A DNA stretch of 29,866 nucleotides from Nitriliruptor sp040882055 (lineage in GTDB: Bacteria > Actinomycetota > Nitriliruptoria > Nitriliruptorales > Nitriliruptoraceae), in NCBI GenBank assembly GCA_040882055.1, contig JBBECA010000042.1, positions 1 to 29,866 of the forward strand, given 5' to 3'. The notes below the pieces were generated by a model that saw nothing but the letters and a program-made list of their open reading frames with translations, made no database searches and was not told the DNA's origin. Of the stretch, positions 15,757 through 23,085 are shown in pieces (position 1 is the first letter of the stretch; each line of letters starts with the position of its first letter). The position numbers were made by a program, and so were the translations under genes.

Positions 15757-16548
15757 GTGACGGGCGCGACCGGCACCGCCGATGAGCTCGCCGCCCTCCT
15801 CGAGGTCCACCTCGACACCCCGGGGTTGCTCGACCAGGCGCTGACCCACCGCTCGTGGGCGTTCGAGAACGGAGGCGTCGACCCCAACGAACGGCTCGAG
15901 TTCCTCGGCGACGCCGTGCTCGCCCTGGTGGTCACCGACGAGATCTTCCACGCGCACCCCGCCGAGCAGGAGGGACGGCTCGCCAAGGTCCGCTCGGCGG
16001 CGGTCAAGACCGGCTCGTTGGCCGGCATCGCCCGCGACCTCGGGCTCGGCCGGTTCGTCAAGCTCGGTCGAGGTGAAGCGCAGTCCGGCGGGGCCGACAA
16101 GGACTCGATCCTCGCTGACACCCTCGAGGCCGTGCTCGGCGCGGTCTACCTCGATCAGGGCTTCGCGAGCGCCTACGACCTCGTGCAGCGCCTGTTCGAG
16201 CGACGGCTCGAGGAGCTCGCCGGCCGCGGTGCCGCCCTCGACTTCAAGACCGCCCTGCAGGAGCTGTCGGCAGCGCAGTTCGAGAGCGTGCCCCGCTACG
16301 AGCTGACCGACACCGGCCCGGACCACGACAAGACCTTCACCGCGACCGTCTCGGTCGGTGGACGGATCGTCGGCCGTGGCGAGGGGCGCAGCAAGAAGCG
16401 GGCCGAGCAGGAGGCCGCCCGCCAGGCCTACCAGCTGCTCGAGACCGATCCGGTGGCTGCCACCGGGGCAGCCCCGGCAGCGTCGGACCCGGCTCAGGAC
16501 CTGGCCGCGGACCCGGGCGCGGAGTTCGACACCGAGGTGGTCGGCTAG
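15757..16548 (+). CDS. rnc: Ribonuclease III
   Basis: A 263-aa double-strand-specific endoribonuclease that matures rRNA precursors and some mRNAs. The catalytic domain has the signature NERLEFLGDAVL and DTLEAVLGAVYLDQGF, supplying the acidic metal-binding residues. A C-terminal dsRNA-binding domain follows (about residues 160-230), ending in GRSKKRAEQEAARQAYQLL. The last 30 residues are an Ala/Pro-rich tail not found in short homologues. The GTG at 15757 has GGGAG (15746-15750) 6 bases upstream. No TASSSTC element was found before it, so its promoter is unclear; read-through past the rpmF hairpin or a different promoter is possible. Its TAG stop forms the first three bases of a -10-like element for the next gene. 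Confidence 0.96.
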   Translation: MTGATGTADELAALLEVHLDTPGLLDQALTHRSWAFENGGVDPNERLEFLGDAVLALVVTDEIFHAHPAEQEGRLAKVRSAAVKTGSLAGIARDLGLGRFVKLGRGEAQSGGADKDSILADTLEAVLGAVYLDQGFASAYDLVQRLFERRLEELAGRGAALDFKTALQELSAAQFESVPRYELTDTGPDHDKTFTATVSVGGRIVGRGEGRSKKRAEQEAARQAYQLLETDPVAATGAAPAASDPAQDLAADPGAEFDTEVVG

Positions 16549-16551
16549 CTT
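16546..16551 (+). promoter_or_regulatory. -10-like element overlapping the rnc stop codon
   Basis: TAGCTT followed by C, 95 bases before the GTG at 16647. Its first three bases are the TAG stop of rnc. The leader it would produce contains the 12-base tandem repeats. Confidence 0.25.
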
Positions 16552-16596
16552 CGTCACCCGCGAGGGCGGTGCCGCACGACGCCCGGTCCGCTCGCC

Positions 16597-16632
16597 CCAC
16601 ACGATGTTCCACACGATGTTCCACACGATGTT
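16597..16632 (+). repeat. Three perfect tandem copies of a 12-base unit
   Basis: CCACACGATGTT occurs at 16597-16608, 16609-16620 and 16621-16632 without a mismatch, ending 4 bases before the AGGAG ribosome site of the Fpg-fold gene. It is AT-richer than its surroundings. A regulatory site array or a recent slippage expansion are both possible. Confidence 0.9.
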
Positions 16633-16646
16633 CGTCAGGAGTCCCG

Positions 16647-17483
16647 GTGCTCGAGCTGCCCGACGTCGAGGTGCTGCGCAAGGATCTCGAGAAGGAGATC
16701 GTGGGCAAGCGCATCAAGGACGTCGCGATCCAGTCCACGGGCCTGGTCAAGCCGTTCCACCGCAACCGGCCCGAGCTGGTCAAGGCCCTCGAGGGACGCA
16801 AGCTCGAGGCGGTCCGCCGGCGTGGCCACACCCTCTTCCTCGACCTCGACGACGAGCACACCTGGGTGATCGACCCGGGCGACGACGGGCAGCTGTTCCG
16901 CGAGACGGCCACCGCCGAGGCGGGTGCCTCGACCCACATGACGGTGTCGTTCACCACCGGCGGCGCGATCCACCTCGCCGAGGAGGGTGACGAACCGACC
17001 GCGAGCACGGGTGTGGTCGCCACCGAGGGCGCGTACGAGGCGGCGGGCGTCAACCCCGACGCGCTCGACCCCCTCGACGACAACCCGACCTGGATGGAGT
17101 TCGGCCGCTTCCTCGCCGCCGCACACCAGCCGCTCAAGCTGCTGCTGACCGACCCGCAGCACGTGGTGGGGATCGGGCCGATGTACTCCGACGAGATCCT
17201 CTGGGAGGCGGGCCTGCGGCACGACCGCGGTTCGCAGACGCTCTCGACCCAGGAGGTCCGGCGTCTGTACCGGGCGATGGGCGAGGTCATCATGGCCGCC
17301 ATGAAGCAGGTCGGCGCCAGCCTCGAGGAGAACGAGCCCTCCGATGACGACGACGAGGTGGCCGAGCACCTACGCGTCCACGGCCGCGATGGGTTGCCGT
17401 GCCCCCGCTGCCGCCGCCCGATCGTGCGCACGCGCATCAAGAAGGGCGTCTTCACCTACCGTTGTGAGCGGTGCATGATCTGA
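16647..17483 (+). CDS. Fpg/Nei-fold DNA glycosylase-like protein with altered key residues
   Basis: A 278-aa protein with the full Fpg/Nei architecture: an N-terminal LELPDVEVLRKDLEKEIVGK segment, a helix-two-turn-helix region with VGIGPMYSDEILWEAGL, and a C-terminal zinc finger (CPRC, CERC). Active family members remove oxidised bases with Pro2 as nucleophile, and its position between rnc and smc matches fpg in mycobacteria. Here residue 2 is Leu, not Pro, while Glu3 is kept. The conserved Lys of the RRGK turn is His (RRRGHTLFLDL), Asn of GIGN is Pro, and the zinc-finger Arg appears to be Val. Start choice matters: GTG 16647 has AGGAG 5 bases upstream, and no upstream start restores a Pro in that position. 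It may bind damaged or structured DNA without normal lyase activity, or use a NEIL3-like alternative N-terminus. Confidence 0.85.
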   Translation: MLELPDVEVLRKDLEKEIVGKRIKDVAIQSTGLVKPFHRNRPELVKALEGRKLEAVRRRGHTLFLDLDDEHTWVIDPGDDGQLFRETATAEAGASTHMTVSFTTGGAIHLAEEGDEPTASTGVVATEGAYEAAGVNPDALDPLDDNPTWMEFGRFLAAAHQPLKLLLTDPQHVVGIGPMYSDEILWEAGLRHDRGSQTLSTQEVRRLYRAMGEVIMAAMKQVGASLEENEPSDDDDEVAEHLRVHGRDGLPCPRCRRPIVRTRIKKGVFTYRCERCMI

Positions 17484-17511
17484 GGCGACCGGCGGCCCGG
17501 GAGGTGGATCG

Positions 17512-17814
17512 GTGCGAGCAGAGCCACGTCCCGGCGAAGAGGTGGTCGCCCGAGCGGTGTCGGTGACCGGCCGCGTGCAGGGGGTCTCCTTCCGGTGGTC
17601 GCTGCGCCGCGTCGCGGGTCGCCACGGTGTGAAGGGGTGGGTGCGCAACCGCGATGACGGCGGTCTCGACGCCCACCTGGAGGGTGACGCCGACGCGGTC
17701 GAGACGGTCGAGGCGTGGATCCACGCGGGCGGTCCGCCGTCCGCGGAGATCGCCGAGGTGGAGGTCGAGAGCGTCGACCCCATCGGTGCCGAGGGGTTCA
17801 CCATCCTGCGCTGA
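17512..17814 (+). CDS. acyP: Acylphosphatase
   Basis: A 100-aa small enzyme that hydrolyses the carboxyl-phosphate bond of acyl phosphates. The catalytic segment GRVQGVSFRWS provides Arg28 and GWVRNRDDGG provides Asn46, the two catalytic residues of the family. The first 14 residues are an extension. The GTG at 17512 follows GGGAGGTGG (17499-17507 region) by about 5 bases. It lies 28 bases after the Fpg-fold gene. The acylphosphatase-smc neighbourhood is conserved in Actinobacteria; no functional link is known. Confidence 0.94.
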   Translation: MRAEPRPGEEVVARAVSVTGRVQGVSFRWSLRRVAGRHGVKGWVRNRDDGGLDAHLEGDADAVETVEAWIHAGGPPSAEIAEVEVESVDPIGAEGFTILR

Positions 17815-17864
17815 CGCGGTCCTGCGGCCCCGTGGACGGTGGACGACCGTGTGAGCGCTCGGGT

Positions 17865-17870
17865 ACCCTC
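17865..17870 (+). promoter_or_regulatory. -10-like element for the 62-aa protein gene
   Basis: TACCCT followed by C, 62 bases before the ATG at 17933. Fits the TASSSTC pattern. Confidence 0.35.
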
Positions 17871-17932
17871 ACCGCACCACACCCTCCACACGCCTGCGCC
17901 GCTGTGCGCTCCGGACGCCGAGGTCCCGCACG

Positions 17933-18121
17933 ATGGGTAAGGCCCTCCTGGGTACCCACGCCACGCCGTCGAGCCTCCGTCTGCTCGACGAGGTCCGCGC
18001 GCTGCGTCAGCGCGTCGCCGACCTCGAACGCGCCCTCGAAGCGGCCGAGGCGGCACGGGACGCCCGCGTCGACGCCGACGCCCTCGCGGCCGCCCCGGAC
18101 CGCGAGCACGCGGCGACCTGA
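17933..18121 (+). CDS. Small coiled-coil protein of unknown function (62 aa)
   Basis: A 62-aa protein starting MGKALLGTH and running into a heptad-like segment LLDEVRALRQRVADLERAL, then an Ala/Asp-rich tail. I recall short actinobacterial proteins with the same MGKALxGH start followed by a short coiled coil, but no function. Support for being real: an ATG start with GAGG 9 bases upstream, a -10-like element before it, and a strong hairpin 14 bases after its stop, so it looks like its own transcription unit. A partner for SMC or another coiled-coil protein is conceivable but there is no direct evidence. Confidence 0.7.
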   Translation: MGKALLGTHATPSSLRLLDEVRALRQRVADLERALEAAEAARDARVDADALAAAPDREHAAT

Positions 18122-18135
18122 CGCACGCCCGGCCG

Positions 18136-18155
18136 CCGCGCGCCCCCGCGCGCGG
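18136..18155 (+). terminator. Hairpin after the 62-aa gene
   Basis: A perfect 8-bp all-GC stem (18136-18143 with 18148-18155) and a CCCC loop, 14 bases past the stop. No T-run. Confidence 0.6.
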
Positions 18156-18181
18156 TCCCGGGTCGGGTGAGGGGGCAACGC

Positions 18182-18187
18182 TAGGCT
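18182..18187 (+). promoter_or_regulatory. -10-like element for smc
   Basis: TAGGCT followed by C, 88 bases before the smc start and 27 bases past the preceding hairpin. Confidence 0.4.
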
Positions 18188-18275
18188 CCGCCGGTCGCGG
18201 CCCGTCCCGTCCGGGACGCGCAACGCCGGGGGCCGGCGAGCGCGCCGCCCTCCGTCCCGTCCGTCTGAGGTGCCC

Positions 18276-21200
18276 GTGTTCCTCCGCTCGCTGTCGATGC
18301 GCGGCTTCAAGTCCTTCGCCGACAAGACGACGCTCGAGGTCGAGCCGGGGATCACCGTCATCGTCGGCCCGAACGGCTCGGGCAAGTCGAACGTCGTCGA
18401 CGCGCTGTCGTGGGTGCTCGGCACCACCTCGGCCAAGAAGGTCCGTGGCGGCGCGATGAGCGACGTCATCTTCGCCGGCTCACCGACGCGCGCGAAGGCG
18501 AACCAAGCGCGGGTCGAGATCGTCATCGACAACGCCGACGGGCGACTGTCGGCCGGCAACCTCGGCACCGCCGGGTCGGCCGGAGAGTTCAGCGAGATCC
18601 GCGTGGCCCGCACCATCCACGCCGACGGTGAGACCGGCTACGAGATCAACGGCACCGACGTCCGCGCGCTCGACGTCCAGGAGCTGCTCTCCGACACCGG
18701 GCTCGGCCGCGAGCTGCACACCATCGTCGGCCAGGGTCAGCTCGACGAGATCCTCAACGCCAAGCCCGAGGAGCGGCGGCGGTACATCGAGGAGGCGGCA
18801 GGAATCCTCAAGCACCGTCGCCGACGGGAACGGGCGCTGCGCAAGCTCGAACAGGTCGACGGGCACATCGAGAAGCTGCGCACGGTCCTCCGCGAGCTGC
18901 GTCGCCAGCTCCGTCCCCTCGAGCGACAGGCCGAGGCCGCCGATCGTTACCAGACCCTCCAGGCCGAGCTCCGCGACGTCCGGCTGCGTCTCGCCGCCGA
19001 CGAGCTGCTCCGTCTGCGTGCGGCTGCGGCCGACGAGGGCAGCTCGGAGCGTTCGACCGCGTCCGCCCAGGCCGGGATCGAACAGCGGCTCCGGGCGGCA
19101 CGGCAGCGCCAGCAGCAGCTCGAGGAGGAGCTCGGTCGCCTCGGCCCGGCGGCCGAGGCGGCGCAGTCGACCTACTACAAGCTGACCTCGCTCGCCGAGC
19201 GGCTGAAGGGCACCGCTGACCTCGTCGAGGCCAAGCGTCGCCACCTCGTCGAGTACGTGGACGAGCCGCTCGCGGGACGGCCACCGGCGGACCTGCGCGT
19301 CCAGGCCGACCGGGTCGAGAACGAGGCTCGGGAGCGGCAGGCCGACCGGGAAGCCGCTCGTCAGGCCCTCGAGACCGCCACCGCGGCACGCCGCGAGGCC
19401 GAGACCGCACGGCGCGCTCACGAGCAGGTGCGTCAGGCCGAGCGCCGCCGCCGGGCCGAGGCCCGGGAACGGTTGCTGCGCTTCGAGGGTGAGGTGTCGG
19501 CGCTGCGTTCCGCGCTGGCCTCGACCGAGGGCGAGCTCGGCCGGGTGAGCCAGGCGCTGGCCGGGGTCGACGCGCGCGTCGCCGAGGCCGAGGCCGAGGT
19601 CGCCGGGGTCCAGAACGAGATCACCTCGCTCGACGCGGCCGAGATCGAGCTGACCGGCAACCTCGAACGCGCCGAGGCCGAGGTGGCCACGGCCGACGCC
19701 CGGGTCGAACAGCTGGCGGCGGACGCGCGCGAGCTCGAGGCCGCCCGCGCCTCGTCGCTCGCCCGCGCCGAGGCGCTCCGGGCGGCGCTCGAGGAGACCG
19801 CCGGTGGCGCGTCGGCCTTGCTCGAGGGCGGCCTCGACGGCGTGCTCGGGCCGCTGGCGGCGCACGTGCGCTCCGACGCGGCCCACGACGCCACGTTGGC
19901 CGCGGCGCTCGGCCCGCTCGGCGAAGCGGTCGTGGTCACCACACCGAACGAGGCCCGGCGCGCCATCGCCTGGCTGCGCGAGAGCCGCGCCGGATCGGCG
20001 GTCGTCCTCTCAGCGCGCCCCGACGCACGGGCCCCGTCCGACGTGGATGACGAGGTCCGGGGGGTGCTCACGGCAGCGGGCGCGGCGCCGGTCGCGGACC
20101 TGCTCGCCCCAGCGGCCGGCGACCCGAACGCGGCCGACGTCGTCACCGCGCTCCGACGGGTGCTGGCGCGGACCTGGCGGGTCCCGGACTGGGCGACCGC
20201 CGTCCTGCTCCACGGCCGCGAACCCGACCTGACCTTCGTCACGCCCGACGGGGACGTCGCCGGCCCGAACGGCTTCCGCGGAGGCGAGGCGCCGGCGCGT
20301 TCCGCGGTCATCACCGCGACGGCGGCCGAGGAGGCCGAGCGCCGCGCGAGCGCGCTCGACGAGGAGCTCGCCGCCGTCAGCGAGGCCCGCGAGGCGGCGG
20401 ATGCGGCTCTCGCCGAGGCCAAGGGCCGGCTCGCCTCGGCGACCGAACGCATCAACGAATCCGACGCCCGCATCACCGGTGCGGCCGAGCGGCTCGCGCG
20501 GCTCAGCAAGGAGCTGCACTCGCTGGCCAACCAGCGCGACATCACCGCCGCCAGCGAACGCGAGCTCTCCGAGGTGCTGGCCCGGGACCGGGTGGCGCTC
20601 CAGGAGCTGCTCGGACGCGGACCGCAGGTGGACGACGAGCTCGACGACGAGGATGACGGCCCCGACGAGGTCGCGATCGAGCTCGACGACGCGGTCGAGC
20701 TGGCCCGGGAACGTGAGCTCGACGGGCGGGTCAAGCTTGAGCGCACCACCGAGCAGGTCCGCCACCTCGAGCTCCAGGCCGCCTCGCTCCGGCACGAGGC
20801 CGAGGAGGTCGAGCGTTCGTTGGCCGAGGCCGCTCGACGCCGCGAGGCGCGGCGGCGAGGTATCGCCCGCTGCGGCGAGCTGGCGCTGGTCGCCCGGACC
20901 GCGATCGACGCGCTCGAGCGGGCGACGGCCGCCGCCGCTGCCGAGCGTGACGATCTCCAGACCACGCTCGCCGATCGCCGCGGGGTGCTCGACGAGGTCC
21001 GCGCCAGCGTCGCGTCGATCGCCGCCGAGCTGCAGGACCTTCGCGAGCAGCGCCACCAGGCCGACCTCCGCCGGGCGGACGTCGAACGTCGCCTCGAGCA
21101 GCTCGCCGTGTCCCTGCGCGAGCGGTTCTCGATCAGCCCCGACGAGCTCGCTGCCGAACACCCCGACGCCAGGACCTACGACCGCGACGCGTTGACCGAG

Positions 21201-21995
21201 CAGGAGGACGTGCTGGTCCGCAAGGTCGGGCTGCTCGGCCGGGTCAACCCGCTCGCGCTCGAGGAGTTCAAGTCGCTCGAGGAGCGGCACGCCTTCCTGT
21301 CGGACCAGATCGACGATCTGCGCCGCTCGAAGCGCGACCTCGAGGAGGTCGTGGTCCAGGTCGACGACCGGATCAGAACGGTCTTCGAGGAGGCCTACCG
21401 CGACGTCGCCCGCGAGTTCCAGCTCACCTTCTCCACGGTGTTCCCGGGTGGTTCGGGTCGGCTCGTGCTGACCGACCCCGAGGATCTGCTCGCGACCGGC
21501 ATCGAGGTCGAGGCGCGGCCCCCGGGCAAGAAGGTCACCCGGCTGTCGCTGTTGTCTGGCGGCGAGCGCTCGCTGACGGTCCTCGCGTTCGTCTTCGCCA
21601 TCTTCCGGGCCCGACCGAGCCCGTTCTACGTGCTCGACGAGGTCGACGCGGCGCTCGACGACGTGAACCTGCAACGGCTGCTGAAGGTCGTGCGCAGCTT
21701 CCGCGGGCACGCGCAGATCATCGTGGTGACCCACCAGAAGCGGTCGATGGAGATCGCTGACGTGATGTACGGCATCACCATGGGCCCCGACGCGGTCACG
21801 AAGGTCGTCAGCGAACGCCTGCGTGAGGGCCGCGCCGAGACCGAGCGGGCGCTCGAGGAGCGCGCCTCGGATGCCCCGACCGAGGCGGTGGCGCCCGGAC
21901 CGGGTCCAGGTACCGATCCCGCCCTCGGCTCCGGCCCGGCCTCCGACCCAGCCGCGGACCCGGCGGTCGACCCGGTCGGCTCACGCACCTCCTGA
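18276..21995 (+). CDS. smc: Chromosome segregation protein SMC
   Basis: A 1239-aa ABC-type ATPase that, with ScpA/ScpB, compacts and segregates the chromosome. It starts FLRSLSMRGFKSFAD, followed by Walker A GPNGSGKSN (31-39) and the Q-loop region VGQGQLDEILNAKPEERR. Two long coiled-coil arms flank a hinge (about residues 510-660, GGLDGVLGPLAAHVR to GDVAGPNGFRGGE). The C-terminal head has the ABC signature LSGGERS (1093-1099) and Walker B FYVLDEVDAALDD (Asp1121, Glu1122). GTG at 18276 is preferred over 18270, because GAGG lies 5 bases before it and the resulting N-terminus fits the family. Oddities are an acidic insert in the second arm (DDELDDEDDGPDE, about residue 790) and a 40-residue Pro/Gly/Asp-rich tail, making it longer than usual. 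scpA/scpB are not in the window. Confidence 0.98.
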   Translation: MFLRSLSMRGFKSFADKTTLEVEPGITVIVGPNGSGKSNVVDALSWVLGTTSAKKVRGGAMSDVIFAGSPTRAKANQARVEIVIDNADGRLSAGNLGTAGSAGEFSEIRVARTIHADGETGYEINGTDVRALDVQELLSDTGLGRELHTIVGQGQLDEILNAKPEERRRYIEEAAGILKHRRRRERALRKLEQVDGHIEKLRTVLRELRRQLRPLERQAEAADRYQTLQAELRDVRLRLAADELLRLRAAAADEGSSERSTASAQAGIEQRLRAARQRQQQLEEELGRLGPAAEAAQSTYYKLTSLAERLKGTADLVEAKRRHLVEYVDEPLAGRPPADLRVQADRVENEARERQADREAARQALETATAARREAETARRAHEQVRQAERRRRAEARERLLRFEGEVSALRSALASTEGELGRVSQALAGVDARVAEAEAEVAGVQNEITSLDAAEIELTGNLERAEAEVATADARVEQLAADARELEAARASSLARAEALRAALEETAGGASALLEGGLDGVLGPLAAHVRSDAAHDATLAAALGPLGEAVVVTTPNEARRAIAWLRESRAGSAVVLSARPDARAPSDVDDEVRGVLTAAGAAPVADLLAPAAGDPNAADVVTALRRVLARTWRVPDWATAVLLHGREPDLTFVTPDGDVAGPNGFRGGEAPARSAVITATAAEEAERRASALDEELAAVSEAREAADAALAEAKGRLASATERINESDARITGAAERLARLSKELHSLANQRDITAASERELSEVLARDRVALQELLGRGPQVDDELDDEDDGPDEVAIELDDAVELARERELDGRVKLERTTEQVRHLELQAASLRHEAEEVERSLAEAARRREARRRGIARCGELALVARTAIDALERATAAAAAERDDLQTTLADRRGVLDEVRASVASIAAELQDLREQRHQADLRRADVERRLEQLAVSLRERFSISPDELAAEHPDARTYDRDALTEQEDVLVRKVGLLGRVNPLALEEFKSLEERHAFLSDQIDDLRRSKRDLEEVVVQVDDRIRTVFEEAYRDVAREFQLTFSTVFPGGSGRLVLTDPEDLLATGIEVEARPPGKKVTRLSLLSGGERSLTVLAFVFAIFRARPSPFYVLDEVDAALDDVNLQRLLKVVRSFRGHAQIIVVTHQKRSMEIADVMYGITMGPDAVTKVVSERLREGRAETERALEERASDAPTEAVAPGPGPGTDPALGSGPASDPAADPAVDPVGSRTS

Positions 21996-22076
21996 CGGAC
22001 ACCGCCCGTCCGAGCGTCACCGACCCGGGGCCTGCGCGTTGGGTGGACGTGGTGGTGGCCGGACGAGGGGGACCAG

Positions 22077-22991
22077 GTGGAACGCACGCGGGAGGTACCG
22101 CGCGTACCCGTGTGGTTCGTCCTGCTCGCTGCATCCCTGGTCGCCACCGCGGGCTCGGTGCTCGCGGTCGAACGGGGGCAGACACCGCCAGCCCGGGCGT
22201 CGGTGACGGTCGCCGCACCCGACGACATCCCGGGCGTCGCCAGGTTCGTCGCCGCCCCGGCAGCTCCCCCTGCGCTGCCTCCACGGCGTGAGGCCAGCGC
22301 ACCGGAACCGGAACCGACGCCCGTGCCCGCCCCCGAGGCCGAACAGCTGCCCGCCGCTGCGGAGCTGCCGCGCGACCGGCGACCCGGAGACGTCGAAGGG
22401 CGCACGCTCGAGAGCCCGATGCCCCTGCTCGACCGCGACGAGCTCGCCGCCACCGCGGATCGCACCGGCATCCCGACCCGCGCCCTCGCGGCGTACGCGA
22501 GCGCAGCGCTGCTGGTGCGGGACGAACGCCCGTCGTGCGGTCTCACCTGGATCACGCTCGCGGGTGTCGGCTACGTCGAGTCGCATCACGGGACCATCGG
22601 CGGCCGGAAGCTCCGGGCCGACGGCACCTCGTCCTCACCGATCGTGGGGGTCCCCCTCGATGGCGGCCCGGAGGTGCGTGCCATCCGCGACACCGACGGT
22701 GGGCGCTACGACGGGGACCGGACCTGGGACCGGGCGGTGGGGCCGATGCAGTTCATCCCCTCGACCTGGGCCCGGTGGGGTGCGGACGGCAGCGGTGACG
22801 GCGTGGCCGATCCGCAGCACGTCGACGACGCGGCCCTGGCCGCCGCGCGTTACCTCTGCGCCACCGGGGTGGACCTCACCGACAGCTCCTCCTGGGGGCG
22901 GGCGATGTTCACCTACAACCGCTCCGAGGCCTACGTGCGTCACGTGCTGTCGATCGCCAACACCTACGCCGACCGTGCCAACGCCGGCTGA
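22077..22991 (+). CDS. Membrane-anchored lytic murein transglycosylase (SLT/MltB-like)
   Basis: A 304-aa exported protein expected to cleave peptidoglycan glycan strands. Residues 11-30 form a hydrophobic segment (VWFVLLAASLVATAGSVL) serving as signal-anchor. A Pro/Ala/Glu-rich linker (about 60-115) follows, then the catalytic domain from about 120. Glu168 in GVGYVESHHG is the likely acid, and VGPMQFIPSTWARWG (221-235) is the classic transglycosylase motif; DPQHVDDAALAAARYLC and FTYNRSEAYV complete the fold. Cys154 and Cys261 could form a disulfide outside the membrane. GTG at 22077 follows GAGGGGG by 5 bases. It sits between smc and ftsY, with no promoter-like element seen before it, so it may be transcribed with smc. 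Confidence 0.9.
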   Translation: MERTREVPRVPVWFVLLAASLVATAGSVLAVERGQTPPARASVTVAAPDDIPGVARFVAAPAAPPALPPRREASAPEPEPTPVPAPEAEQLPAAAELPRDRRPGDVEGRTLESPMPLLDRDELAATADRTGIPTRALAAYASAALLVRDERPSCGLTWITLAGVGYVESHHGTIGGRKLRADGTSSSPIVGVPLDGGPEVRAIRDTDGGRYDGDRTWDRAVGPMQFIPSTWARWGADGSGDGVADPQHVDDAALAAARYLCATGVDLTDSSSWGRAMFTYNRSEAYVRHVLSIANTYADRANAG

Positions 22992-23043
22992 CGGACGCCC
23001 CGGACGGCCCATTGGCCCGGTCGAGGGTCCGAGCGGCGGGAGG

Positions 23044-23049
23044 TAGCGT
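23044..23049 (+). promoter_or_regulatory. -10-like element for ftsY
   Basis: TAGCGT followed by C, 36 bases before the GTG at 23086. Fits the TASSSTC pattern. Confidence 0.4.
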
Positions 23050-23085
23050 CCGAGCTCCACGCCGTCGACCTCGGAGCGTGCGCTC

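Noticed and set aside
16569..16646. Extension of the Fpg-fold protein to an upstream GTG
   Set aside because: It would translate the tandem repeats and hide the good AGGAG site before 16647, and it would bury the conserved ELP segment inside the protein.
19433..21734. Minus-strand open frames of 500-574 codons opposite smc
   Set aside because: Ser/Ala/Arg-rich shadow translations of the SMC coiled coil, without motifs or ribosome sites.
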